The notes under the pieces were generated by a model, which was not told the DNA's origin, ran no database searches, and saw only the letters and a list, made by a program, of their open reading frames with translations. A stretch of 64,000 nt of DNA from Acidobacteriaceae bacterium (GTDB taxonomy: Bacteria; Acidobacteriota; Terriglobia; Terriglobales; Acidobacteriaceae). A program made the translations under genes and the position numbers. The stretch covers positions 1 through 64,000 of the forward strand of contig PKUV01000158.1 in the NCBI GenBank assembly GCA_003131315.1. The letters are read 5' to 3'. Of the stretch, positions 41,217 to 49,705 are shown one piece after another (the first letter of the stretch is position 1; each line of letters starts with the position of its first letter).

Positions 41217-43145
41217 CTACGCCGTCTTCGCCCGCACCCGGTTCTCCGCTCGCAGATGCGCCACCACCAGCCGTATGTCGTCGAAGCTGACATAAGCAGG
41301 CACCGCTTCCTTAATGTCTTTCAGCCTCTCGACCCCCTGCTTCAGGCAAGCCGCCTCAATCAGGGGCTGCGCGTCGGGAGAGATCCACTTCGGATCCAAT
41401 TTCACCTGCCCGGTCTCGATCAGGCTCGCCACCGTGCAAACGACGGTCGAGACCTGTCGCGCCCGAATGCGGGCAATCTCCTCGAAGCTGCGGCCCTCGT
41501 GCAAAAGCCGAAGCGTCTGTTCCGCGGGAGCCGGCTCCCTGGCCGCCGTCGGCGCGGCGCGTACTCCATCGCCAAAGTTTCGCAAAGCCTGCAGAATTTC
41601 CGCGCCGTACACATCTGCCTTTTTTTCGCCAATGCCCGTTACCTGCTTTAACTCCGCGAAATTGGCGGGACGCCGGCGGCACAGCTCCTCCAGCGTGCTG
41701 TCGTGCAGAATAATGTACGCGGGCACTTTGTTCTCCCGCGCCATATTTCGCCGCCATTCGCGTAGATACTCTGCCAGTACCGGATCAGCTTCCGCCGGCA
41801 CCGACTCGCGCACAGGCCGTTGTTCGGACGGAGGCAGCGATCTAAAAGTGGACGGGAAAGACGTGGGTGAAAAAGATCTATCTCGCGCCGCAAACTTCGG
41901 CGTGGCACTCACCTTCTCTTTCAACCACTCCGGCTTGGCGCCGCAATTGTCGCAGCTCCCGCAGCTCTCCCATTTCGGAGTCTCGCCGAAGTGCAGACAA
42001 ATCTGCCGGTGGCGGCAGCCGTGAGAATCCGCGAACCGGCTGATCACGCGTTTCCGCTCGATTGACCGCTCGCGCTCCGCATCATCCGAAATCTTTCCAA
42101 TGAAGAAATCCAGCAGAATGTGGTCCCGCTTCTGCCAGAGCAGTACACAGTCCGCGGGACGCCCATCTCGCCCCGCGCGGCCAGCCTCCTGGTAATACTG
42201 CTCAATTGACTTCGGCAGCGACAGGTGAATCACCGCCCGTACCGCGGGCTTGTTGATGCCGAGGCCGAACGCGATCGTTCCCACCAGCACCCGCACTTCG
42301 TCCGACATCCATCGTTCCTGGTTCTGCCGTCGCATGGACGCTTCCATCTTCGCGTGATAAGGAATCGCCAACATCCCGCTCTCCTCCAGATATTCCACTG
42401 TCTCCTCCACCCGGCGAATCGTGGGCGAATACACGATCACGCTCTCTCCCGCGTAGTGCCGCAAAGCGCGGCCGAGCAATTCCATCTGAGTTCGCGCTTC
42501 GCACTCATGCACCACGTAGCTCAAATTCTGGCGATGGAAGCTGGCAATGTAAAGATCCGGGTCGCGCATCTGCAACTGCTTCAGAATGTCGTGCCGCACC
42601 TGCCGCGTCGCGCTGGCCGTGAACGCCGCAATCGGGAGCTGCGGAAAGCTCGTGCGCAAACGGCTCAACTGCCGGTAGTCCGGTCGAAACTCATGCCCCC
42701 ACTCTGAAATGCAATGCGCCTCGTCCACCGCAAAGAAACCTACCGGCACCTTGCTGAGCCAATCGAAAGTATTTTCAGCGGCCAGCCGCTCCGGCGAAAG
42801 ATAAAGCAGCCGATATTCCCCTCTCGTCGCTTTCTCCATCACCTGCCGTCGTTCCGCCGCACTCTGAAAGCTGTTGATCGCCGCCGCCGGAATGCCCATC
42901 TGCGCCAGTTGCGCCGCCTGGTCCTGCATCAGCGCGATCAGCGGAGAAACCACCACCACCGTCTTCCCCGAAACCACCGCCGGAAGCTGGTAGCACAGCG
43001 ACTTCCCGCCTCCAGTCGGCATCACCACACAAGTGTCGTGCGCGGCCAGCAAACTCCGGATAACATTCTCCTGCTTGGGGCGAAACTCGTGGTATCCCCA
43101 ATACCGTCGCAGCGCTTCCGCCAGGTTTGGACCAGCTTTGGGCAT
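41217..43145 (-). CDS. recQ: ATP-dependent DNA helicase RecQ
   Basis: 642 aa. Helicase core: MPTGGGKSLCYQLPA (Walker A), VDEAHCISEWGHEFRPDY (DEAH and aromatic loop), FTASAT, YSPTIRRVEE, GTIAFGLGINKP and YYQEAGRAGRDG. The RQC zinc site has CRHRQICLHFGE and CGSCDNC. An HRDC domain (about 480-560, VPAYIILHDSTLEELCRRRP) and a C-terminal helical region follow. It unwinds recombination and repair intermediates. ATG at 43145; a TATACT box lies only 8 bases upstream. Confidence 0.94.
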   Translation of the reverse strand: MPKAGPNLAEALRRYWGYHEFRPKQENVIRSLLAAHDTCVVMPTGGGKSLCYQLPAVVSGKTVVVVSPLIALMQDQAAQLAQMGIPAAAINSFQSAAERRQVMEKATRGEYRLLYLSPERLAAENTFDWLSKVPVGFFAVDEAHCISEWGHEFRPDYRQLSRLRTSFPQLPIAAFTASATRQVRHDILKQLQMRDPDLYIASFHRQNLSYVVHECEARTQMELLGRALRHYAGESVIVYSPTIRRVEETVEYLEESGMLAIPYHAKMEASMRRQNQERWMSDEVRVLVGTIAFGLGINKPAVRAVIHLSLPKSIEQYYQEAGRAGRDGRPADCVLLWQKRDHILLDFFIGKISDDAERERSIERKRVISRFADSHGCRHRQICLHFGETPKWESCGSCDNCGAKPEWLKEKVSATPKFAARDRSFSPTSFPSTFRSLPPSEQRPVRESVPAEADPVLAEYLREWRRNMARENKVPAYIILHDSTLEELCRRRPANFAELKQVTGIGEKKADVYGAEILQALRNFGDGVRAAPTAAREPAPAEQTLRLLHEGRSFEEIARIRARQVSTVVCTVASLIETGQVKLDPKWISPDAQPLIEAACLKQGVERLKDIKEAVPAYVSFDDIRLVVAHLRAENRVRAKTA

Positions 43146-43257
43146 TCTTCGGCAGTATAGCCTTAGACCTGTCGTCGAAGTCTGTGAGCGTTCGACGCCT
43201 GATTTGTGATGAATGAGCAAGAACCAGGTAGGACGGCCCGCCCTCAGCTTTCACCAG

Positions 43258-43474
43258 ACTTCATCATTCCGGCCCGGAGCAAAGCGAAAGCTTCAACCGC
43301 AGAGGACGCAGAGTTCGCGGAGAATTTCTTGTTTCTGTATTTATACGCAGAACCCGAAGTGCTCGAGTGAGAAGCACTTCGGGCAGCAGGTTTTGCGCTT
43401 TCATTTTTGTCTTGCTCCGCGTTCTCAGCGCTCTCCGCGGTTAAAGCTTTCGCTTAAGCTCGGAATGAGGAAGT
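43258..43474. repeat. long imperfect inverted repeat with inner hairpin
   Basis: Arms of about 60 bp (43258-43322 and 43415-43474) share CATTCCG, AAGCGAAAGCTT and AACCGC-GAG-type units in opposite orientation. Between them a perfect 11-bp hairpin CCCGAAGTGCT / AGCACTTCGGG lies at 43353-43383. No gene is supported in 43146-43548. Confidence 0.65.
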
Positions 43475-43483
43475 CGAATAACC

Positions 43484-43510
43484 AAAAAAGGCCGGCTCCG
43501 AAGCCGGCCC
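43484..43510 (-). terminator. terminator of the HU gene
   Basis: GGCCGGCT, TCGG, AGCCGGCC followed by TTTTTT on the minus strand, about 40 bp after the HU stop. Confidence 0.88.
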
Positions 43511-43548
43511 TCTTGATTATGTGGCGCGGACACTCTTGTCCGCGAAAT

Positions 43549-43842
43549 TTACTTCTTCGGCGCGATCGCGTCCTTCGCGGCTTTCGCCACGCGGAACTTT
43601 ACCACCGTCTTCGCCTTGATCTGAATCGGTTCGCCGGTCTGCGGGTTGCGTCCCATGCGGGCCTTGCGATGCGCCTTCACCAGGCGGCCGAGGCCGGGCA
43701 CAACAAACACACCGTTCTTCTTCGTCTCTTTAATCGCTACGTCTGCCAGGTGCTCCAGAAAAGTTGCGGCAGTCTTGTTGTTGGAGCCGAGCTTCTCGGC
43801 CAGGTGGCGGGTGAGTTGAGTCTTGGTCATACCAGAAGCCAT
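43549..43842 (-). CDS. hup: HU family DNA-binding protein
   Basis: 97 aa. TKTQLTRHLAEKLG, TAATFLEHLADVAIKETKKN, FVVPGLGRLVKAHRKARMGR, NPQTGEPIQIKAKTVVKFRV and the Lys end follow HU throughout, including the GRNPQTG(E) arm tip. It bends and packs DNA. An AGGAGG site precedes the start; the internal M5 is a second possible start. Confidence 0.95.
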   Translation of the reverse strand: MASGMTKTQLTRHLAEKLGSNNKTAATFLEHLADVAIKETKKNGVFVVPGLGRLVKAHRKARMGRNPQTGEPIQIKAKTVVKFRVAKAAKDAIAPKK

Positions 43843-44085
43843 GAATTCCTCCTTCAGGAACAGACAAATTTGCGTGTATCCAGCGCATGATAACGCACTA
43901 CGCTGTGGAAAAGTAGCATTTTATGCAGATTTAATGCGGTTCCCAGTAAGGTACCCCCTTGAAACTCGGCATAAAATGGGGGTCTGGCAGCCGAAGAGTG
44001 CCAAAATGGCCCAGTTCGCGGAGAAAATGTGTTGTTTGCTCGAAGCCAATACTTTCGGAAGCCGCAACTGAGAACTGGGAACTGA

Positions 44086-44625
44086 CTACGGATCGTACAC
44101 TGCGGTGTGCATGCCGGCATGGCGCGCCGCATCCTGCATCTGGTCGAGCTTCCGCTTCTGCTCATCGAGTTGCAGCTGGATTTGCGCCACACGCTGCAGT
44201 TGCCGCGCCTGATGCCGGTTGGACGGTCCTTCGTATTGGACGCTTCCGTTCGCGGAACGAATCGACGCATTGAGCTGGTCGATCCGCGCCTGGAGGTTCG
44301 CCATCTTGTTTTCTTGCGCGAGGATCTGTCTCTTCCATTGCTCAGCCGCGCGTTGTTCCGCCAGGCGTTGCTGGGCGGAACGATAGTCAGCGGCCTCGCT
44401 GCTCGCCGCGCTCGCTTCTGACTGTGCCTCCGGCGGCGACTGGTTCGCGTCCGAATCCTTCGGAAGGTCCTTGTTCGTAATCACCTTCGGCTTCGCCGTG
44501 GCTGATGCATCGTTGGCGTTCTGCTTCTCCCAGTTCTCGCGTGCAACGTCGCCCAGCGACTGCCCATAGGCGGCCGAAGTCGTCAACAGCGCGATTGCCG
44601 CAATCTTCAAGAACATTCGGTGCAT
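44086..44625 (-). CDS. secreted coiled-coil protein of unknown function
   Basis: 179 aa. Signal peptide MFLKIAAIALLTTSAAYG-QS. A disordered Ala/Ser/Pro section (about 20-75) is followed by a helical, Gln/Arg/Glu-rich region (RLAEQRAAEQWKRQILAQEN and VAQIQLQLDEQKRKLDQMQD) that should form a coiled coil. ATG at 44625 is preceded by GGGAGAAG. The gene end touches an AACTGAGAACTGGGAACTGA-type repeat. Confidence 0.65.
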   Translation of the reverse strand: MHRMFLKIAAIALLTTSAAYGQSLGDVARENWEKQNANDASATAKPKVITNKDLPKDSDANQSPPEAQSEASAASSEAADYRSAQQRLAEQRAAEQWKRQILAQENKMANLQARIDQLNASIRSANGSVQYEGPSNRHQARQLQRVAQIQLQLDEQKRKLDQMQDAARHAGMHTAVYDP

Positions 44626-44741
44626 AAGCTTCTCCCACCCGCCCGTGCTGAACCGTTCTTTCAACTACCAATGCTAACCCCGTTCGCTGCGATATGTTGC
44701 TAACCCATGTAACTCGTGCGCGAAACGAAAGTGCCACACCA

Positions 44742-45605
44742 TCATGGCCAACCGGCCATCTCCAGGACCTTCTCCGCCGTCATCCCGCTTTCGCGCAAAT
44801 GCCGGATGCTCAGCGCATCGTGCCGTTTTGACAGCCGCACTCCAGCGGCGTCCCGCACCAGTTCGCAATGGAAGTAATCGGGAGCGGTAACCCCAAGCGC
44901 ACGCATCAACAGCAGTTGCCGCGCTGTCGACTTCAGTAAATCCGCGCCCCGTACGACTTCCGTGATCCGCATCGCCACATCATCGACCACGACCGCGAGT
45001 TGGTAAGCGGGAACATCGTCGCGCCGCCAGACCAGGAAATCGCCGAAATCACTGCCCGCGACGTAGCACTGCCGGCCCAGATTCAGATCCGCAAACTCAA
45101 CCACCTCGCCGTCGCGAACGTGGAACCGCCAGTTCACGCCCGCAGGCTCCATGAACTCGGCCACATCTTTCCGGGCGCGGCAGGTTCCCGGATACACCAG
45201 CTCATCGTCCGTATCATTCGGAGCGCTCGCCGACTGCGCCAGATCCTTGCGCGAACAAATGCACGGATACAGAAACCCGCCATCCCGCAGCCGCCGCCAA
45301 GCCTCCAGATAGTACGCCCGGCGCTCGCTCTGCGAGTAAGCGCCATACGGCCCGCCACAATCCGACCCCTCACTCCAGCGAATTCCCAACCAGCGCAAGT
45401 CTTCAATCATGGCGCGCGCAAATTCCGCCCGCGAGCGCTGCGGATCCAGATCCTCATTTCGCAAAATCAAAGTTCCCTGATTCGCGGTCGCCCGTTGCGC
45501 CGCAATCCAGAAAGTCCGCGCATGACCAACGTGCAACAGCCCCGTCGGCGACGGGGCCAGGCGTCCGCGATGACTAAGAGAGAAGCTGGGCGAGACTTTG
45601 CTCAC
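44742..45605 (-). CDS. gluQRS: glutamyl-Q tRNA(Asp) synthetase
   Basis: 287 aa, GTG start. Class I synthetase core without an anticodon domain: GRLAPSPTGLLHVGHARTFW (HIGH motif reads HVGH), ILRNEDLDPQRSR, CICSRKDL with YPGTCRA (zinc ligands), AYQLAVVVDDVAMRITEVVR and VRLSKRHD (KMSKS variant). It glutamylates queuosine in tRNA-Asp, fitting queD and queE 4 kb away. The GTG lies 6 nt after a TAGAAT box. Confidence 0.92.
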   Translation of the reverse strand: MSKVSPSFSLSHRGRLAPSPTGLLHVGHARTFWIAAQRATANQGTLILRNEDLDPQRSRAEFARAMIEDLRWLGIRWSEGSDCGGPYGAYSQSERRAYYLEAWRRLRDGGFLYPCICSRKDLAQSASAPNDTDDELVYPGTCRARKDVAEFMEPAGVNWRFHVRDGEVVEFADLNLGRQCYVAGSDFGDFLVWRRDDVPAYQLAVVVDDVAMRITEVVRGADLLKSTARQLLLMRALGVTAPDYFHCELVRDAAGVRLSKRHDALSIRHLRESGMTAEKVLEMAGWP

Positions 45606-45611
45606 AAAAAC

Positions 45612-45617
45612 ATTCTA
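45612..45617 (-). promoter_or_regulatory. -10 like hexamer 6 nt before gluQRS
   Basis: TAGAAT on the minus strand, then GTTTTT, then the GTG start. No ribosome binding site is visible, so a leaderless mRNA is suggested. Confidence 0.35.
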
Positions 45618-45791
45618 GCGGGAAGCGCTGCGGTCGACGGGCGGCGTGTTGCCCGCCACACGGCGTGTATGGCAGCGCACACGGTCGCGCGCCCGGTTCG
45701 CCCATAAGCCGCGTCGCATCAACAGCCGCCCGGTTGGCCGCTCTCCTGCCATGTCACTTCCGACTGCGCCAGCCGCAGAGGAGGTGACAGA

Positions 45792-46694
45792 ATGACAACT
45801 ATTTGGAAATCCGGTGACCAGAAATCTGCTAACCAGGCAACTAACGACAACACAATCTCCGGGACGACGCTTTCGTCCTGGTCGCGCCAGCAGAAGCTGG
45901 CTATGATCGCAGGCTTCGCGATTCTCGGGCTGTTACTCGCGGTGAGCGCGTGCTCGAAGCAATCGCCAAAACCGGCGCTGGTCAGCGTCTCCAGCCCGGC
46001 GTCGACTCCGGCAACGCCCGCGGCCGCGGCAACACCTGCAACCACCCCAACCGCCGCAGCCTCACCGGCACCCACCAAGAAGACGCCGAAGAAGCGCCCC
46101 GCGAACGTCACCTATAGCGATCCCAACTCCGGTGTTTCGTTCCTCTATCCGCGGAAGTTCGCGCTGAGTTCGGGCGACAAAGCGCTGCCCCAGCTCGCCG
46201 GCATGGATGATGTGCCGATGAACTTCGTCCAGCCCGGCGGAGTCGCGGTCGCGACGGTCGCACTGCCCGCCAGTTCGTATCCCGGCACCGACTTCGCATC
46301 CGCCTTCTTCAACGTGAACGTCAATCGCAGCGTCTCCGAGCAGGAGTGCGCGCACTTTGCCTTCGTCGACACGCGCAATGCCGACGGCGAGCCGGTCGAC
46401 GCCGAAAAAGTTAAGATCGGCTCGACCGACATGGAGATGACTTCCGACTTCTCCGCCAGCGCCATGAAGCAGGCCGAAACGCAGTACTACCACAGCTACG
46501 AAAATGGAGCCTGCTACGAATACGTCCTGGGCTTGGGCACCGCCGGATACGGCGCCAAAGACGGCATTGATCCCGTCAACCGCGACGAAGTCTTCGCCAA
46601 GCTGGAGAAGATCCTGGCCACGGTGAAGATCGGTCCAGTCGAGCGGGAGCAAGTAGCCGAAAAAGCAGCCACCAGCATCACCGGCGGCAAGTAA
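45792..46694 (+). CDS. lipoprotein-like envelope protein
   Basis: 300 aa. A 35-residue polar head precedes a hydrophobic segment ending in a lipobox-like LAVSACSK (about 38-55). A Pro/Ala/Thr linker (about 60-100) leads to a globular part with VTYSDPNSGVSFLYPRKFAL, VAVATVALPASSYPGTDFAS and ENGACYEYVLGLGTAGYGA. Gene is closed by a palindromic repeat ending in TTTT. Whether it is lipidated is uncertain because of the long head. No family recognised. Confidence 0.62.
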   Translation: MTTIWKSGDQKSANQATNDNTISGTTLSSWSRQQKLAMIAGFAILGLLLAVSACSKQSPKPALVSVSSPASTPATPAAAATPATTPTAAASPAPTKKTPKKRPANVTYSDPNSGVSFLYPRKFALSSGDKALPQLAGMDDVPMNFVQPGGVAVATVALPASSYPGTDFASAFFNVNVNRSVSEQECAHFAFVDTRNADGEPVDAEKVKIGSTDMEMTSDFSASAMKQAETQYYHSYENGACYEYVLGLGTAGYGAKDGIDPVNRDEVFAKLEKILATVKIGPVEREQVAEKAATSITGGK

Positions 46695-46711
46695 CCGCGG
46701 AAGGATCCGGC

Positions 46712-46777
46712 CATCGGGTGATCGGGATCATCGGGTGATCTTTGATGACCCGATCGCCCGATCACCCGATGACCCGA
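46712..46777. repeat. CATCGGGTGATCGGG inverted repeat
   Basis: The 15-bp arms 46712-46726 and 46757-46771 are perfectly complementary, with further inner pairing. Same GATCGGGTGATC unit as at 40279. A T-run follows, so it may act as a terminator. Confidence 0.72.
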
Positions 46778-46877
46778 TTTTCTGCATCATTATCGTATGA
46801 GGTCGCATCCAAAAGTTTGTCCGAAGTCTACTTCTTGCAATTGTAGGAAAAACTTACTTAAAGGATATTGAATCGAC

Positions 46878-47480
46878 ATGCTGAAAACAGCCCAACGAAT
46901 TGTTATAGTTTCCGCGATCGCTCTTCTCGCGAGTCTATCGGCGCTCGCGCAGACCTCAAACTGGAACATTGACCCCGCACACTCGACCGCGCAATTTACC
47001 GTGCGTCACCTGGGGATCTCGAATGTAGCCGGGAACTTTACGAAGGTGACGGGCAGCGTCGTTCTGAACGAGAAAGACATTGCGCAGTCGCAGGTATTGG
47101 CCAGCATCGACGTCAGCTCGGTCGATACGCGAGTCGAGGCGCGGGACAAAGATCTAAAAAGCCCGACTTTCTTTGATGTTGAAAAGTACCCGACCATCGA
47201 ATTCAAGTCCAAACGGATCGTAAGCAGTGGCGGGAAGCTGCAGGTGATTGGAGATCTGACCATTCACGGAACCACGCGCGAAGTCACGCTCGACGCGGAT
47301 GGACCCACGCCTGAATTGACCGATCCGTGGGGCAATTGGCGACGCGGAATTTCCGCGACGACGACCATCAATCGCAAAGATTTCAGTCTCGTCTACAACA
47401 ATCTTCTGAAGACCGGTGAAGCGGTGATTGGAGATAACGTAAAGATCCAGATCGACGCAGAATTGGTAAAGAAGAAGTGA
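46878..47480 (+). CDS. YceI family periplasmic protein
   Basis: 200 aa. Signal peptide IVIVSAIALLASLSALA-QT. Mature part: WNIDPAHSTAQFTVRHLGIS, VTGSVVLNEKD, ASIDVSSVDTRVEARDKDLK, FFDVEKYPTIEFKSKRIV, DLTIHGTTREVTLD and RKDFSLVYN, the full YceI lipocalin-like pattern. Members bind polyisoprenoids or similar lipids. AAGGA lies before the ATG. Confidence 0.93.
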   Translation: MLKTAQRIVIVSAIALLASLSALAQTSNWNIDPAHSTAQFTVRHLGISNVAGNFTKVTGSVVLNEKDIAQSQVLASIDVSSVDTRVEARDKDLKSPTFFDVEKYPTIEFKSKRIVSSGGKLQVIGDLTIHGTTREVTLDADGPTPELTDPWGNWRRGISATTTINRKDFSLVYNNLLKTGEAVIGDNVKIQIDAELVKKK

Positions 47481-47490
47481 GTCATCGGGG

Positions 47491-47590
47491 CATTGAATCA
47501 TTGAGGCATTGAGTGATTGAATCATTGAGTCATTGAGTCATTGAAAACCCCCGAGTCGATTTTCAGTGATTCAATGCCTCAATGGCTCAG
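47491..47590. repeat. CATTGAGT simple repeats forming a hairpin
   Basis: About seven degenerate CATTGA(A/G)(T/G) units on the left (47491-47545) pair with inverted copies at 47562-47590. It separates yceI from the laccase-domain gene. Same unit as at 48475 and 59213. Confidence 0.7.
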
Positions 47591-47592
47591 GG

Positions 47593-47598
47593 TATGAT
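47593..47598 (+). promoter_or_regulatory. -10 like hexamer 6 nt before the laccase-domain gene
   Basis: TATGAT, then CGAACT, then GTG at 47605. A weak TTCAAT lies 17 bp upstream. Suggests a leaderless transcript. Confidence 0.35.
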
Positions 47599-47604
47599 CG
47601 AACT

Positions 47605-48483
47605 GTGGTGACCAATCGCGTCGCAAGGAACAAACTACAACTTTTGCGTTCCGAGAAGCTGGGCAGACTGGCTTGGCTGGTGCATGCCTTCTCGACGCGG
47701 CTTGGCGGAGTGTCGCGCGGCTACGGCGGGAACGCACTGAATCTTGGGTTCACGAAGCAGGACTCGCGCGCGACCGTCGAGCGCAACCGCGAGCTTTTTC
47801 TCAAGGAACTGGGCGCGGCGAATGGACGCAGAAGCTGGACGCTGGTTTCGCTGCGGCAGATTCATTCTGATTTAATCCATCGAGTCGACCGCAAGCCGGA
47901 ACAGCCTCTGGCAGGTGACGGGATGGTCACGGACACGCCGGGGCTGCTCTTGGCGGTGCAGACTGCCGATTGCCTTCCTATCATTCTGGTGGATCGTAAA
48001 CGGCGGGCTGTCGGCGTTTTTCACGCAGGCTGGCGCGGCACGGTCAAGCGGATCGTCGAGAAAGGTGTCGGCGAGATGCGGAAACACTTCGGGAGCGATC
48101 CGCGGAACCTGGTGGCGGCAATTGGGCCGGGCGTGCAGGGGTGCTGTTACGAAGTGGGCGAAGAAGTGCGCACCAAGTTTGAAGCTCAGTTCGCTTATGC
48201 CAGCAGCTTGTTCCGCGAGGTGAAGGAATCGGATCCGGTGCGGGAGAAATATCCGATGCTGTTCCTGACGGCGCGCGCGCCTGGACACAGCGAATTGCCG
48301 GTGAAACTTTTTCTCGATCTGGTAGAGGCGAACCGGCGACAACTGCTGGATGCGGGCCTGCTGGCGAAAAATATTGACACGGCGGCGCCGTGCACGGCGT
48401 GCCATACGGAGCTGCTTTTCAGCTTCCGGGCGGAGAAGGGCGTAACGGGGAGGCTGATGGGGGCGGCAGGAATAAATCATTGA
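47605..48483 (+). CDS. laccase-domain protein (PgeF/YfiH-type)
   Basis: 292 aa. HAFSTRLGGVSRGYGGNALN, LRQIHSD (metal His), VQTADCLPIILVD (Cys), FHAGWRGTVKRIVEKGV (His) and IGPGVQGCCYEVGEEV are family hallmarks, with CTACHTELLFSFRAEKGVTG near the end. Members act on purine nucleosides or correct peptidoglycan precursors. The GTG start sits 6 nt after a TATGAT box. The last codons (ATAAATCATTGA) are part of a palindromic repeat. Confidence 0.88.
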   Translation: MVTNRVARNKLQLLRSEKLGRLAWLVHAFSTRLGGVSRGYGGNALNLGFTKQDSRATVERNRELFLKELGAANGRRSWTLVSLRQIHSDLIHRVDRKPEQPLAGDGMVTDTPGLLLAVQTADCLPIILVDRKRRAVGVFHAGWRGTVKRIVEKGVGEMRKHFGSDPRNLVAAIGPGVQGCCYEVGEEVRTKFEAQFAYASSLFREVKESDPVREKYPMLFLTARAPGHSELPVKLFLDLVEANRRQLLDAGLLAKNIDTAAPCTACHTELLFSFRAEKGVTGRLMGAAGINH

Positions 48484-48541
48484 GGTATTGAGGTATTGAG
48501 GTATTGAGCCAATGATTCAATGTCTCAATCCCTCAATGATT
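48475..48541. repeat. ATTGAGGT repeats overlapping a stop codon
   Basis: AATCATTGAGG (48475-48485) and CCTCAATGATT (48531-48541) are perfect complements; three ATTGAGGT copies and inverted units lie between. The laccase-domain gene uses the TGA inside the left arm. Confidence 0.75.
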
Positions 48542-48554
48542 CAATCGCCCTGTC

Positions 48555-49253
48555 TCACGCCAGGTCGAACAGTAGAACTTCAGCGTCTTCCGTTGCTTTG
48601 ATCGTCAGCTTTTTTTCTTCGCTTATGGCCGCACCGTCTCCCTGGTGCAACTTCTGGCCGTTCAGCTCGACTTCGCCCTTAGCGACCTGGAGCCACGCGT
48701 GACGCTTGGCGCCGAGCGACTGCGTGACCTCTTCTCCGGGTGCAAGCAGAGTGACGAACAGCTTCGCGTCCTGATTGATCTTTACCGAACCCTCGGCGCC
48801 GTCGCTCGAGGCGATCAGGCGAAGCTTGCCGCGCTTTTCGACTTCCGGGAAGTTTTTCTGTTCGTAGCCGGGTTCGTGCCCTTGCTTGTCGGGGAGAATC
48901 CATATCTGCAGCAGATGCACGGATTCGGTCGGGGACGGATTCGCCTCGCTGTGGCGGATGCCACGTCCGGCGGTCATGCGCTGCCCGTCGCCCGGAAGGA
49001 TCACTGAGCCTGTGCCGAGGCTGTCTTTGTGCTCGAGCTTACCTGACAGGACATAGGTGATGATCTCCATGTCGCGATGGGGATGAGTTGGAAAACCGCC
49101 GCTCGGCGCGACCCAATCTTCGTTGATCACGCGCAGCGAGCGGAACCCCATCCACTTGGGATCGGAGTAATCGTTGAAACTGAAAGTATGGCGGGTCTTC
49201 AGCCAGCCGTAGTCGCCGCCGCCACGCTCGTTGCTCGGTCGGATGGTCATCAT
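48555..49253 (-). CDS. pirin family protein (YhhW-like)
   Basis: 232 aa bicupin. TFSFNDYSDPKWMGFRSLRV, FPTHPHRDMEIITYVLSGKL (metal His pair), GQRMTAGRGIRHSEANPS (His, Glu) and LLQIWILPDKQGHEPGYEQK match the quercetin 2,3-dioxygenase-like pirins. In-cell role unknown. AGGAG lies upstream of the double ATG. Confidence 0.92.
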   Translation of the reverse strand: MMTIRPSNERGGGDYGWLKTRHTFSFNDYSDPKWMGFRSLRVINEDWVAPSGGFPTHPHRDMEIITYVLSGKLEHKDSLGTGSVILPGDGQRMTAGRGIRHSEANPSPTESVHLLQIWILPDKQGHEPGYEQKNFPEVEKRGKLRLIASSDGAEGSVKINQDAKLFVTLLAPGEEVTQSLGAKRHAWLQVAKGEVELNGQKLHQGDGAAISEEKKLTIKATEDAEVLLFDLA

Positions 49254-49407
49254 GATGCTCGCTCCTGTTTAGTCGTTGTAACGACTATTTCAATTCGTTT
49301 AGATGTACGTCGAGCGGGAAGGATTCAGGGGGTGGAAACGCCGTTGGTCGTTAGTCGTTGGTCGTTCGCGGTTCGCGACGGCCATCAGCCCGTGGTGCAA
49401 GTACGGT

Positions 49408-49571
49408 TCGTATCAGGGCACGCCTTCACAGGCTGCGGAAAAACTCGGGTTTCGTATCAGGGTATCGCTTTAGCGATACCGTAAGTTCTTCAAAATCAGA
49501 CGCCCCTTTAGGGGCTGGGCATCGAATATCGACTTTTTCCGCAGCCTGTTCAGGCGTGCCGTAAGGGCTAC
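49408..49571. repeat. palindromic repeat split by a MITE-like insertion
   Basis: The outer parts CGTATCAGGGCACGCCTTCA (49409-49428) and TTCAGGCGTGCCGTAAGGG (49549-49567) would join, minus one TTCA, into a hairpin of the same type as CGTATCAGGGTATCGC/GCGATACCGTAAG seen at 49453-49485 and 30960. Another hairpin AGCGCCTTCAGGCGCT follows near 49580. The 49254-49705 gap holds no gene apart from these repeats. Confidence 0.7.
49429..49548. mobile_element. 120-bp MITE-like element with 15-bp TIRs and TTCA duplication
   Basis: The ends CAGGCTGCGGAAAAA (49429-49443) and its exact complement (49534-49548) are flanked by TTCA on both sides (49425-49428 and 49549-49552). No protein is encoded. Inside are hairpins TATCGC TTTA GCGATA and CGCCCC TTTA GGGGC. 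Related ends occur at 30934 and 33512. Confidence 0.75.
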
Positions 49572-49705
49572 GTTGTGAAAGCGCCTTCAGGCGCTGAGGG
49601 GCGGAGATTGGAGTTTCGCCACGGGCTGCCATGTACGACCTGTCCGCTGGCAAAGGTTGCTATGCTTCGTCCAGCGGTTTTCCGCGGTCCTCTCGACTTC
49701 AGCCT

